Below are positions 34,817 through 42,685 of a stretch of 64,000 nucleotides of DNA, in pieces. The notes below the pieces were generated by a model, which had not been told where the DNA came from, made no database searches, and worked only from the letters and a program-made list of their open reading frames with translations. Position numbers and translations under genes: made by a program. Each line of letters starts with the position of its first letter. The first letter of the stretch is position 1. Origin of the DNA: Chloroflexota bacterium (GTDB lineage Bacteria; Chloroflexota; Anaerolineae; UBA7937; B3-Chlor); NCBI GenBank assembly GCA_030603665.1, contig JAUVXJ010000015.1, positions 1-64,000 on the forward strand, written 5' to 3'.

Positions 34817-36073
34817 ATGGGCAGAGCTGACAGGCCAAGAGTGGTGGTCACGGGCATGGGGGCTATCACGCCTTTGGGGCTGAATGTATTGGATACCTGG
34901 CAGGCGTTGATTGAGGGACGTTCAGGTATCGGGCCTATTACGCAGTTTGATGCCTCCGCCTATCCTACTCAGATCACAGGCGAGGTGAAGGGGTTCGACC
35001 CCGGCGAGTACTTGGATGCCAAGGAGGCCAGGCGAATGGCCCGCTTCAGCCAGTTCGCCGTGGCTGGGGCGAAGATGGCCCTGGAGGACGCGGGGTTGAC
35101 GCTGGATGAAAGCAACGCGGATGACGTAGGGGTGGTGATGGGCACTGCCGTTGGAGGAGGGCTGCGGGAGTCACAAGAGGCGCATCTGATTCTGTTGAAC
35201 AAGGGGGTGCGAAGGGTCCCTCCTTTCTTCGTACCTTCGATGATACCCAATGCGGCGGCCCATCATGTAGCATCCGCTTTTGGCGTCAGAGGGTACTCCT
35301 CTACGGTAATAGGGGCCTGTGCCTCTGGAAATCAAGCTATCGGCGAAGGGACCAGGGCTATCCGTGACGGGACTGCCCCGGTGGTGATTACCGGGGGCAC
35401 AGAGTCCGCGATGTGTGAGCTTGCTCTGGCCGGGATAGGTGCTATGCGGGCCCTCTCCACCCGCAATGATGAGCCGGAACGGGCGTCCCGTCCCTTTGAT
35501 GCCGAGCGGGATGGCTTCGTGGCTTCGGACGGTTGTGGCGTCTTGGTTCTAGAGAGCCTGGACTATGCTATGGCGAGGGGAGCCAGGGTGTACGCCGAGG
35601 TGTTGGGATATGGCGTCTCCTCCGATGCCTATCATATCAGCGCCCCACATCCTGAGGGTACTGGGTCTGCTCTTGCTATGCGCCGGGCGATCGCCGACGC
35701 TGGTTTGAAGCCTGAGGACATTGGCTACATCAACGCCCATGGCACGGCTACGCCGCTAGGCGATCCGGCCGAGGTGGCAGCGATCAAGAGCGTTTTCGGG
35801 TCTCATGCTTACGAGATACCGGTTAATGCTACGAAGTCCATGATCGGGCACCTGCTGGGTGCGGCCGGTGCGGTTGAGGCGATAGCCACCATTATGACGA
35901 TGCAGGAGGGCATTCTGCACCCCACCATCAACTATGAGCATCCAGACCCGGAGTGCGACCTGGACTGCGTGCCGAACGAGGCTCGACGGGCCCAGGTGGA
36001 CATCGCCCTTTCCAACTCCTTCGGCTTCGGCGGCCAGAACGCTTGCTTGGTCTTTCGGAATTGGGAGGCATAG
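34817..36073 (+). CDS. fabF: 3-oxoacyl-ACP synthase II
   Basis: The 418-residue condensing enzyme has the KAS II catalytic set: Cys168 in VIGACASGNQAI, His in NAHGTATPLGD and His in NATKSMIGHLLGAAGA, with the glycine-rich NSFGFGGQNACLVF near the end. It elongates acyl-ACP with malonyl-ACP in the cytoplasm. I start at ATG 34817 because GAGGAGG lies 6-12 nt upstream; the upstream GTG (34802) overlaps that site. It is followed after 7 bp by fabH, but no acyl carrier protein, fabD or fabG is nearby, so the pair may serve a specialised fatty acid or lipid pathway. Confidence 0.9.
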   Translation: MGRADRPRVVVTGMGAITPLGLNVLDTWQALIEGRSGIGPITQFDASAYPTQITGEVKGFDPGEYLDAKEARRMARFSQFAVAGAKMALEDAGLTLDESNADDVGVVMGTAVGGGLRESQEAHLILLNKGVRRVPPFFVPSMIPNAAAHHVASAFGVRGYSSTVIGACASGNQAIGEGTRAIRDGTAPVVITGGTESAMCELALAGIGAMRALSTRNDEPERASRPFDAERDGFVASDGCGVLVLESLDYAMARGARVYAEVLGYGVSSDAYHISAPHPEGTGSALAMRRAIADAGLKPEDIGYINAHGTATPLGDPAEVAAIKSVFGSHAYEIPVNATKSMIGHLLGAAGAVEAIATIMTMQEGILHPTINYEHPDPECDLDCVPNEARRAQVDIALSNSFGFGGQNACLVFRNWEA

Positions 36074-36080
36074 GCAGGCC

Positions 36081-37226
36081 ATGGCGAACGAACAACGTAG
36101 GGCCGCACACATCTCGGGCTGGGGCCGGTACGCGCCGACCCGGGTGTTGACCAATGATGAGCTTTCACGAATGGTGGATACCTCGGAGGAGTGGATCCAA
36201 CAGCGGACAGGCATCCTCGAGCGACGCGTGGCGGGCAGTGACGAGACCACGGCCAGCATGAGCCTCCGCGCGGCCCGGGCTGCGCTAGATGTGGCCGAGC
36301 TCGATCCGCGCAAGGTAGAGTTGATCATCGTCGCCACCGTCACGCCCGACTATGTCTTTCCCTCCACTGCCTGCCTGGTCCAAGACGCCCTGGGGGCGCG
36401 CAGCGCGGGCGCTTTTGATCTGTCGGACGGCTGTTCCGGGTTCGTCTATGCCCTGAGCGTAGCGGCTGACCTCATCGTAGCGGGGCGATACGACAACGCC
36501 CTGGTGATCGGCGCCGAGACCCTATCCCGCATCATCGACTGGAGCGACCGAAACACGTGTGTCCTCTTTGGCGATGGGGCCGGGGCGCTGGTGTTGCAGG
36601 CCAACCGAGCCCGGGGCGGCGTGCTGGCCTCGGTGCTCGGTGCCGACGGCTCGGGAGGAGACCTGCTCAAGCTGCCTGCCGGCGGAAGCGTTCATCCCGC
36701 CACCTACGAGACGGTCGACCAGCGTCAGCACTACATCCACATGGACGGGCGCGAGGTGTTCCGTTTTGCCACTCGTGTCATGCCCAAGGCCACCCGGCAG
36801 GTGGTGGAACTGGCCGGCCTCAAGGTCGAGGATATCGCGCTTTTTGTGCCCCATCAGGCCAACGGCCGCATCATAAAGAGTGCCGTCCGGGCACTTGGGA
36901 TCCCGCCCGATCGGGTGTTCACTAACCTGGCCCGCTACGGCAACACCTCGTCCGCGTCGGTGCCGATGGCTCTAACCGAAGCGATTGAGGAGGGCCGGGT
37001 GCAGAAGGGGGACCTGGTCGTGTGTGCGTCATTTGGGGCCGGCCTCGCCTGGGCCGCCACGGCCATCGAGTGGAGCCTGCCCTTGCCAGTGGCCAAGCCG
37101 CCCCGCCGGCGCATCTTCTGGCGGCGGATGCTCTACCACCTGGCCCGAATCCAGTCCTGGTGGCGGCGGTCTTGGCGCCGGGCTGGTGCCTTGCTCCGGC
37201 AACTTCGCGAAGGTGAGGAGGAGTAG
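36081..37226 (+). CDS. fabH: 3-oxoacyl-ACP synthase III with basic C-terminal extension
   Basis: The 381-residue KAS III carries catalytic Cys118 (LSDGCSGFVYA), His in VPHQANGRIIKSA and Asn in NLARYGNTSSASVP. It would start fatty acid synthesis by condensing acyl-CoA with malonyl-ACP. The usual family length is about 320-330; here about 50 extra residues follow the core, rich in Arg and Trp (RRRIFWRRMLYHLARIQSWW), suggesting an amphipathic membrane- or partner-binding tail. Start ATG 36081 is 7 bp after the fabF stop. Confidence 0.88.
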   Translation: MANEQRRAAHISGWGRYAPTRVLTNDELSRMVDTSEEWIQQRTGILERRVAGSDETTASMSLRAARAALDVAELDPRKVELIIVATVTPDYVFPSTACLVQDALGARSAGAFDLSDGCSGFVYALSVAADLIVAGRYDNALVIGAETLSRIIDWSDRNTCVLFGDGAGALVLQANRARGGVLASVLGADGSGGDLLKLPAGGSVHPATYETVDQRQHYIHMDGREVFRFATRVMPKATRQVVELAGLKVEDIALFVPHQANGRIIKSAVRALGIPPDRVFTNLARYGNTSSASVPMALTEAIEEGRVQKGDLVVCASFGAGLAWAATAIEWSLPLPVAKPPRRRIFWRRMLYHLARIQSWWRRSWRRAGALLRQLREGEEE

Positions 37227-37310
37227 CCCAACTTCGTCTCGTCTTTGGGCTTGCTCGTAAGCGGGATTGGCTGCTCGGAGGACTGTCCCTTCCAAGCCTT
37301 GCTCATACCT

Positions 37311-37487
37311 ATCCCCTGGCCTTCGATCATAGCCGAGGCATCCTTTTCGTCCAGACCCCTGACCCTCTTACCGCCGAGGTGCTCGCCCACCGCTTCCACA
37401 CCACCATCATGCGCACCGTCCACAACCTCAAGCTTGCGTGTGACGACGTCCCCATCCACGACGCCCAGTTCCAATCCAGGCGGTAGC
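37311..37487 (+). pseudogene. 3'-end remnant of an unknown gene (copy P2)
   Basis: The fragment encodes AFDHSRGILFVQTPDPLTAE, then VLAHRFHTTIMRTVHNLKLA and a tail ending QFQSRR before TAG. It is the longest of the three copies and runs straight into repeat R2, so gene tail and promoter were copied as one unit. Confidence 0.6.
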
Positions 37488-37493
37488 CTTACC

Positions 37494-37622
37494 TCAACCC
37501 CGGGTCCTCGTCCCGCAATGGGCAACCCTGCTTGCCCTCTCCCTCCACCTGTGCTATTGTCTAATAGCTTCGCCTCTACTTCGATGATTGTCTGAGACGC
37601 ACGCCTCGTCCTGGCAATGATC
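37494..37622 (+). repeat. Dispersed promoter-bearing repeat, copy R2
   Basis: This copy matches R1 and R3 along about 130 bp. Its boxes have drifted (TTGCCC, TATTGT). It ends about 30 nt before the TPR-like gene, whose GGAGGAGG ribosome site follows as in R1. Confidence 0.75.
37532..37560 (+). promoter_or_regulatory. Promoter within repeat R2
   Basis: TTGCCC (37532-37537), 17-nt spacer, TATTGT (37555-37560). It is weaker than in R1 and R3. It should drive the gene at 37653 with a leader of about 85 nt. Confidence 0.5.
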
Positions 37623-37652
37623 GCGAGGTGTCCACTCATAGGAGGAGGCACC

Positions 37653-38744
37653 ATGGCCAAGCCATTGCAGCACGTTGGCATCCGTGAGCGCTTCAAGGTC
37701 AATAGGGTGCTCCGCCCGGCCAGAGAAAAGTATGGCGACATCAAGTCAAGCAGGACTGCGCTCGAAGAGTCCGTGCGGCTGCTCGAGACGGCTGTAGCGG
37801 CCAACCCCGGCGAGTGGATTCTCTGGTACACTCTCGGTGATCTCTACCCACCTCTCGGAGAGTTTGCGAAGTCCGTCAGAGCAGCCCAACGATGCTATGA
37901 CTTGCGACCGAAAGACCCGCGTTCCACGTACGCCCTCGCGACTAATCTGCGCGAACTCACGCATGCCAAGTATGTCGGGCAGGCCAGATACATAGCCCAG
38001 AGAAGGGGACTTCTCGAGCGCATCTCCCACGGTACCGCCGTCACGCCTTTCGACCCCGATATCAGCCAACAGGCTCTCGATGAGCTGGGCATGACCGTTG
38101 ACCACGCAGCCGAGAGATCGCTCACGCTTTTCGAACAGGTTCTTACTTTGGGAGTCCCGGAGCCTGATGCCATCCATGTGCACGACTGTCTTGCGGCAAT
38201 GTACTCCGAGTTCCCCCACTTGGAGCAAACGGTCAAGTCGACTGGCGTGGCTCCAAAGGGCATCCTGGCCGAGGCGCGAGGTGATCCCTTCAATCAAGCA
38301 GTGGAGCACTATCAGAAACTTCGATACCTCGGCTCGGAGCCATCCCGATTGCAGGAGGAGTTGCTGGAGGTGATCCGCCTCACTCAAGTAGCTCTCGCCA
38401 AGGATCGCTACAATGGGGACGCTATGGTCCTCCTCGCGCACGCGCTGCTTCTAGCGTCATTCCAAGCCCTGCAATTCAGCGAACAGGGCTACGCCTACTT
38501 CGTAACACGAGCAGCCTCAGTCATCGAGCACTGGTCGTCGACGCCGGCACGCACCAGAAACCGGGAAAACGGAAAGACGGTGCACTGGCGCATCCGAGCT
38601 GAGATTGAGCAGCCCAAGGCCCTCACCACAGCCGCACTACTGCGGCACCTGACCGCTAGTCGCCAGATCCTCTTCGACGAAGCTCTAGACCCTCGTTGCT
38701 TCCCAGACATCCAGCGACTCATCCAGGGCGGCAAGACGATTTAG
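37653..38744 (+). CDS. TPR-like repeat protein of unknown function
   Basis: The 363-residue soluble protein starts at ATG 37653 with GGAGGAGG upstream. Residues 25-110 contain two helix pairs of TPR type (AVAANPGEWILWYTLGDLYP, and GEFAKSVRAAQRCYDLRPKD). The rest is helical without a family I recognise. No signal peptide or membrane helix is present. It is flanked by gene remnants and promoter repeats R2 and R3, typical of a recently acquired accessory gene. TPR proteins mediate protein contacts; no partner is evident. Confidence 0.6.
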   Translation: MAKPLQHVGIRERFKVNRVLRPAREKYGDIKSSRTALEESVRLLETAVAANPGEWILWYTLGDLYPPLGEFAKSVRAAQRCYDLRPKDPRSTYALATNLRELTHAKYVGQARYIAQRRGLLERISHGTAVTPFDPDISQQALDELGMTVDHAAERSLTLFEQVLTLGVPEPDAIHVHDCLAAMYSEFPHLEQTVKSTGVAPKGILAEARGDPFNQAVEHYQKLRYLGSEPSRLQEELLEVIRLTQVALAKDRYNGDAMVLLAHALLLASFQALQFSEQGYAYFVTRAASVIEHWSSTPARTRNRENGKTVHWRIRAEIEQPKALTTAALLRHLTASRQILFDEALDPRCFPDIQRLIQGGKTI

Positions 38745-38761
38745 CCGCGGTCCCTGCGTCC

Positions 38762-38861
38762 CCGCCGCTTCCACACCACCATCATGTGCACCGTCCATAG
38801 CCTCCAGCTCGCTTTCGACGGCGTCCCCGTCCAGGACATCCAGTTCCAGTCCAGGCGATAG
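38762..38861 (+). pseudogene. 3'-end remnant of an unknown gene (copy P3)
   Basis: Shortest copy: RFHTTIMCTVHSLQLAFDG followed by VPVQDIQFQSRR and TAG. It begins right after the TPR-like gene and runs into repeat R3. Confidence 0.6.
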
Positions 38862-38867
38862 CTCCTC

Positions 38868-38999
38868 CCCAACCGTGGCCCTCGTCCCACAATGGGCAAC
38901 CCAACTTGACATCTCTCTCCAGATGTGCTATCATCTAGTAACTTCGCCACTACTTCGATGATCGTCTGAGACGCGCACTTCGTCGTGGCTGTCATCAAC
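38868..38999 (+). repeat. Dispersed promoter-bearing repeat, copy R3
   Basis: Third copy, closest to R1 in sequence. It contains a good promoter and ends about 170 nt before the gene at 39172, which also has its own promoter. Confidence 0.75.
38906..38934 (+). promoter_or_regulatory. Promoter within repeat R3
   Basis: TTGACA (38906-38911), 17-nt spacer, TATCAT (38929-38934), the strongest of the three repeat promoters. Confidence 0.65.
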
Positions 39000-39060
39000 T
39001 GATGGGCGTGTCCGCGCCCGTGCACAGCTACCAGCACCGGGGCACATGGTTGCACTGCAC

Positions 39061-39088
39061 TTGACACCCCGGCACGATGGAGTATGAT
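39061..39088 (+). promoter_or_regulatory. Promoter of the PIN-module genes
   Basis: TTGACA (39061-39066), 16-nt spacer, TATGAT (39083-39088), with a leader of about 77 nt to the ATG at 39172. It lies outside the R3 repeat, so the module may have two promoters. Confidence 0.6.
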
Positions 39089-39171
39089 TCGAACGGCGAC
39101 TCTTCTGCGGCGTCTCTAGTTCTCACTGCCTCGAGCCACAGCTGAACGTCAGCAAAGGAGGGAGGCACGCG

Positions 39172-39969
39172 ATGAAGGACACCATTACTTTGGGACTGGA
39201 GGGAGACATTGCCCTAGACGCCTTCGCGCGGGCAATTGGCCACTTCACCAGGCTTGTTCGAGCTCTATCCGACGAGCTGAGCGATGACGCTCGTGTGGAG
39301 TGGATGATCGAGGACCTCTACGCCAGCAGCGCCGTCGCTACTGTTAGAGGGATATCCGAGGCCGTTCCCGTCTTGGAGAAGATCGTCGACAGTTACGTGG
39401 AGGTAGGCGACGCGCTCGCCCTTGGACACGACATACCCTTCTCCCCGGCAGTCCAAAGGCCGGCCGTTGGTCTGGCCCGCATTCTCAACGACCGCGTGAC
39501 GGCCATCAGGTTCGAAACCTCCGACCGCGAAGTGTTCGTTGCCGCCAAGCCGTCCGAAGCCTTGAAGGCTCGCGCGTTGGCCTATGCATATGGCACTTTG
39601 ACTGGCACGGTGCAGATGCTCACGATGCGCCGCCGCCTGCGATTCACCCTCTATGACGTCCTCTTCGACAACCCAGTCTCCTGCTATCTCAGAGAGGGTC
39701 AAGAGGAGCAGATGCGTGAAGCCTGGGGCAAGCGCGCGGCCGTCTCTGGCAGCGTAGGTAGAGACCCGGACCACGGACGGCCTCGTGTCGTCCGAGACGT
39801 AAGCGAAGTACGAGTCACTACGCCGACCCAGCCTGGCAGCTATAAGCGCGCACTTGGGGTCATACCGTGGGCGGAGGACGACGAGCCACCCGAAGCAGTA
39901 ATCGAGAGACTCCGCAGTGGACAATGGCCTTCGACCCACCCGAAGGCTGGGACGTCAGACGGTGAATAA
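39172..39969 (+). CDS. Unrecognised protein paired with a PIN nuclease (possible antitoxin)
   Basis: The 265-residue soluble protein starts at an ATG with AAAGGAGGGAGG upstream. It begins TITLGLEGDIALDAFARAIG and continues with a helical region, a central beta-rich part and a charged tail. No DNA-binding motif is evident. The downstream PIN gene begins inside its last codons (GTG 39962 versus stop 39967-39969), the tight coupling typical of toxin-antitoxin pairs. It is far larger than usual VapB antitoxins. Neighbouring hicBA and AbiE genes support a defence or addiction role. Family unknown to me. Confidence 0.6.
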   Translation: MKDTITLGLEGDIALDAFARAIGHFTRLVRALSDELSDDARVEWMIEDLYASSAVATVRGISEAVPVLEKIVDSYVEVGDALALGHDIPFSPAVQRPAVGLARILNDRVTAIRFETSDREVFVAAKPSEALKARALAYAYGTLTGTVQMLTMRRRLRFTLYDVLFDNPVSCYLREGQEEQMREAWGKRAAVSGSVGRDPDHGRPRVVRDVSEVRVTTPTQPGSYKRALGVIPWAEDDEPPEAVIERLRSGQWPSTHPKAGTSDGE

Positions 39970-40444
39970 GGGTCGCATCCTCTATTGGGACAGCGATGTC
40001 TTCTTATCGTACATTGGCGCCCATTCTCAGCGCATCAACACTGTCAGCGCGCTGCTTGAGGAGATCCAAGAGGATGATGATGCCGTTATAGTGACCTCTG
40101 TCGTCGCAAAGGTCGAGGTCGCCTACGCCGCGCACGAGAAGGCGCAACGGGCACTCGATCCACAGGCAGAGGCCGACATCGATGCCCTCTGGGAAGACTC
40201 ATCCGTAGTCGAGATCATCGACTTGAGCTACCATATTGCACTCATGGCGAGATCGCTCATACGGGAGGCGATGCTGCGCAATTGGGCCCTCCGGGCAAAT
40301 GACGCGATCCACCTCGCGTCGGCCCAATGGCTTCCAGGAGTTCAAGAGTTCCACACGTACGAGACAAGGCTGAAGAAGTTCAGCAACGTGATAGGCTGCA
40401 CCGTTTGTGAGCCCCACGTTCTCCAGCCGCGCCTGGTTCCATAG
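39962..40444 (+). CDS. PIN-domain ribonuclease (VapC-like toxin candidate)
   Basis: The 160-residue PIN protein has the N-terminal acidic motif LYWDSDVFLSYI, a mid-protein KVEVAYA, and the C-terminal RANDAIHLASAQW that places the third and fourth acidic residues. PIN toxins cleave RNA with magnesium. The GTG start at 39962 overlaps the end of the upstream gene. The family is clear; the partner is of an unknown type. Confidence 0.82.
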   Translation: MNKGRILYWDSDVFLSYIGAHSQRINTVSALLEEIQEDDDAVIVTSVVAKVEVAYAAHEKAQRALDPQAEADIDALWEDSSVVEIIDLSYHIALMARSLIREAMLRNWALRANDAIHLASAQWLPGVQEFHTYETRLKKFSNVIGCTVCEPHVLQPRLVP

Positions 40445-40522
40445 TCCCCCCTTATCCTCCTTTCCGTCACATCGGGCTCTCACTCCTAGAGCCTGAAGCC
40501 ACCTCACGCACCATCGCGTCCG

Positions 40523-40610
40523 CCACTTCCCCTGCCGCACCTGGTCACCCGGCCTATGCGAACAGTAGCCACCTGGCCAACCCCCGAATCCCCCGCCTGG
40601 CCGATGTGTC
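40523..40610 (+). repeat. 88-bp direct repeat, left copy (truncated conserved promoter, B)
   Basis: It matches 42523-42610 at all but six of 88 positions, exactly 2000 bp away. It holds both TGGCC half-sites (40574, 40598) and the AATCCCCC block, but sequence identity stops before the -10, and 40627 reads GCGCAG instead of TATACT. The two repeats flank the AbiE cassette, as if the cassette had been inserted into the promoter of the 42686 gene. Confidence 0.8.
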
Positions 40611-40659
40611 CGTGGCCATCGCCAGGGCGCAGGTCCACTGCCAAATAAACTACATACCT

Positions 40660-40688
40660 TTGACTTTTTCCAAGTTGCGTAGTAGTAT
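40660..40688 (+). promoter_or_regulatory. Promoter of the AbiE operon
   Basis: TTGACT (40660-40665), 17-nt spacer, TAGTAT (40683-40688). Transcription would start near 40695, about 13 nt before the AbiEi ATG. It belongs to the cassette, not to the flanking repeat. Confidence 0.65.
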
Positions 40689-40707
40689 AGGCAACAGGGG
40701 CGATCAT

Positions 40708-41556
40708 ATGACCACCTATTCTCCCAGTAACGCCACCGGAACGCATGCTCGCAGACTGCTTAGGGCTCTGGCTGAGGAAGGAAAGCTCGTCTTCTCAACC
40801 CGCGAGGCCAGGGAGGTTGCGGTGCGCGCGGGCATCCCCGCCGGGTATCTCTACGAACTATTGCATCACATGACGCAAAGCGGCCTCCTTGCGAGGCTTC
40901 GACGCGGCCTCTATGCCACATCCGAAGTAGCCTCAGGGAGGCCCCAGGCTCATCCATTCGCCATCGCCACGCACCTGGTGAGACCCTCCGCAATAAGCCA
41001 CTGGTCGGCCCTCAGCCATCATGGCCTCACGGACCAAGTGCCTCGCATAGTGACAGCCTTCACGCCCAAGAAGGTAGTCACACCGAGCATGCGCAGTGGA
41101 GAGCACAATGGCTCGGAGCGCCACGCGTGGAAGATCGCTGGAGTGGCATATGAGTACGTGTCAGTGAAGAAAGACCACTTCTTCGGGATCGAGCAAGTCT
41201 GGGTGGACGAAAACTCCCGGGTGCCCATCGCGGACCGGGAACGTACAGTTCTGGAGACCTTCATCTCACCGCGCCGGTTTGGCGGCATCGGCGTGGCCTT
41301 GGGCCTGATCGAGTCGCACGCCCGACAATTGCAGCTCGACCGCTTGGTGGAGTACACGCTCCGGTACAGCAAAATCTCCGTGGCCAAGCGGCTGGGATGG
41401 GCACTCGAGCGCGCGAATGTCGACGAGTCTCTCTTGGCTCCATTGCAGTCCATGCCAGCTACCCGCTACTACGCACTGGACCCTGCGCAGCCCAGCCGAG
41501 GCCCCTGCAACAGGCTGTGGATGATCCAGGACAACCTGCAATCCAGGAGCGGCTGA
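40708..41556 (+). CDS. AbiEi-type antitoxin / transcriptional regulator
   Basis: The 282-residue protein has an N-terminal winged-helix part (residues 10-65; FSTREAREVAVRAGIPAGYL) and an AbiEi C-terminal domain (HPFAIATHLVRPSAISHWSALSHHG split across a helix, then RERTVLETF). AbiEi proteins bind their own promoter and neutralise the AbiEii nucleotidyltransferase. ATG 40708 follows a promoter closely; longer in-frame starts would precede the promoter. The stop overlaps the start of the toxin gene (TGATG). Confidence 0.85.
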   Translation: MTTYSPSNATGTHARRLLRALAEEGKLVFSTREAREVAVRAGIPAGYLYELLHHMTQSGLLARLRRGLYATSEVASGRPQAHPFAIATHLVRPSAISHWSALSHHGLTDQVPRIVTAFTPKKVVTPSMRSGEHNGSERHAWKIAGVAYEYVSVKKDHFFGIEQVWVDENSRVPIADRERTVLETFISPRRFGGIGVALGLIESHARQLQLDRLVEYTLRYSKISVAKRLGWALERANVDESLLAPLQSMPATRYYALDPAQPSRGPCNRLWMIQDNLQSRSG

Positions 41557-42425
41557 TGCGACCTCTTCGGCTCCGTATTCAAGAGGCAGCGCGACAGTAC
41601 GGCGTACCTCAGAACCTGATCGAAAAGGACTACGCACTAACCTACACCCTCGCGGGCCTGGCCTCCCAGTCCGACTTGAGAGACACGCTACTCTTCAAAG
41701 GAGGCACAGCCCTGAAGAAGGTGTTCTTCGGCGACTATCGCTTCTCCGAAGATCTCGACTTCTCCGGACAATCTGCTCCGAAGGACAGAGACCTTGAGAG
41801 CGCAATCCGGCAAGCTGTCCAGCACGCCGCAGAGCTGTTGTCAGAACACGGTCCCTTCTCGATTGAGGCGGTCCGTCGTCCGGAGCAGGAGCCGCATCCC
41901 GGCGGCCAAGACGCATTCCTCGTGAGGGTACAGTTCCCGTGGCATCCGGGGCCACTTTGTCAGATCAAGGTTGAGATCACGCACGACGAGCTTGTCGTTC
42001 TCACGCCGAAGAAACGCACTCTGATTCACGGCTATGACGAAGACTTGCGCCCGCGGGTCTCATGCTACCAACTGGAGGAGATTGTCGCCGAGAAACTCCG
42101 GGCGCTACTCCAGACCCACCAGAGACTCGCAACCCGGGGCTGGGGTCGCCAGCATGCACGCGACTACTACGACCTCTACCGCATTCTGGACGCGTTCTCC
42201 GACACGCTCGACGCACAGGACATCAGACGAGCGTTGAAGGCCAAAGCTGAGCACCGGCAGGTATCCTTTGCGGGCGTCAACGACTTCTTCACTGAGGAGC
42301 TTGTTGCCACGGCGCGAGATCAGTGGGAGGGCAGCCTGAGTCCCGTAGTCTCACACCTTCCTGACTGTGACAGCGCACTGGAAAGGCTGAGAGAGCTCTT
42401 GCAGCGCAGCGGCGTACTTCCCTGA
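41556..42425 (+). CDS. AbiEii-type nucleotidyltransferase toxin
   Basis: The 289-residue protein shows the nucleotidyltransferase motifs of AbiEii: FKGGTALKKVF, then RFSEDLDF with the metal-binding acidic pair, and EEIVAEKLRALLQ further on. Such toxins modify RNA (tRNA acceptor ends in the MenT relatives) and can give abortive phage infection. The gene overlaps the antitoxin stop by one base. The whole cassette sits between 88-bp direct repeats. Confidence 0.88.
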   Translation: MRPLRLRIQEAARQYGVPQNLIEKDYALTYTLAGLASQSDLRDTLLFKGGTALKKVFFGDYRFSEDLDFSGQSAPKDRDLESAIRQAVQHAAELLSEHGPFSIEAVRRPEQEPHPGGQDAFLVRVQFPWHPGPLCQIKVEITHDELVVLTPKKRTLIHGYDEDLRPRVSCYQLEEIVAEKLRALLQTHQRLATRGWGRQHARDYYDLYRILDAFSDTLDAQDIRRALKAKAEHRQVSFAGVNDFFTEELVATARDQWEGSLSPVVSHLPDCDSALERLRELLQRSGVLP

Positions 42426-42522
42426 GCAGGTATTCGGGCGCACCACGCGATCAAGAATGCGCCGGGTCCTGCGCGCCGCCCACATTGGCCATCCGCCGTG
42501 GCACACCTTGCACCCTCGCCCC

Positions 42523-42610
42523 CCACTTCCCCTGCCGAACCTGGTCACCCGGCCTAGTGAAACAGTAGCCACCTGGCCAATCCCCGAATCCCCCGCCTGG
42601 CCGATGTGTC
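42523..42610 (+). repeat. 88-bp direct repeat, right copy (C)
   Basis: Partner of 40523-40610. This copy continues into an intact -10 (TATACT at 42627) and the gene at 42686, so it is the functional version of the promoter region. Confidence 0.8.
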
Positions 42611-42632
42611 AAGGCCATTCCCCTGGTATACT
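42574..42632 (+). promoter_or_regulatory. Conserved TGGCC-24-TGGCC-29-TATACT promoter (copy C)
   Basis: Half-sites at 42574 and 42598 (24 bp), AATCCCCC between them, TATACT at 42627-42632 (29 bp after the second half-site). It drives the small membrane protein at 42686. Confidence 0.75.
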
Positions 42633-42685
42633 GGGTTCAGCCTCACACAGATGTTTCGCCGCCTCGGCGGCAAAGGAGGTCCAAT

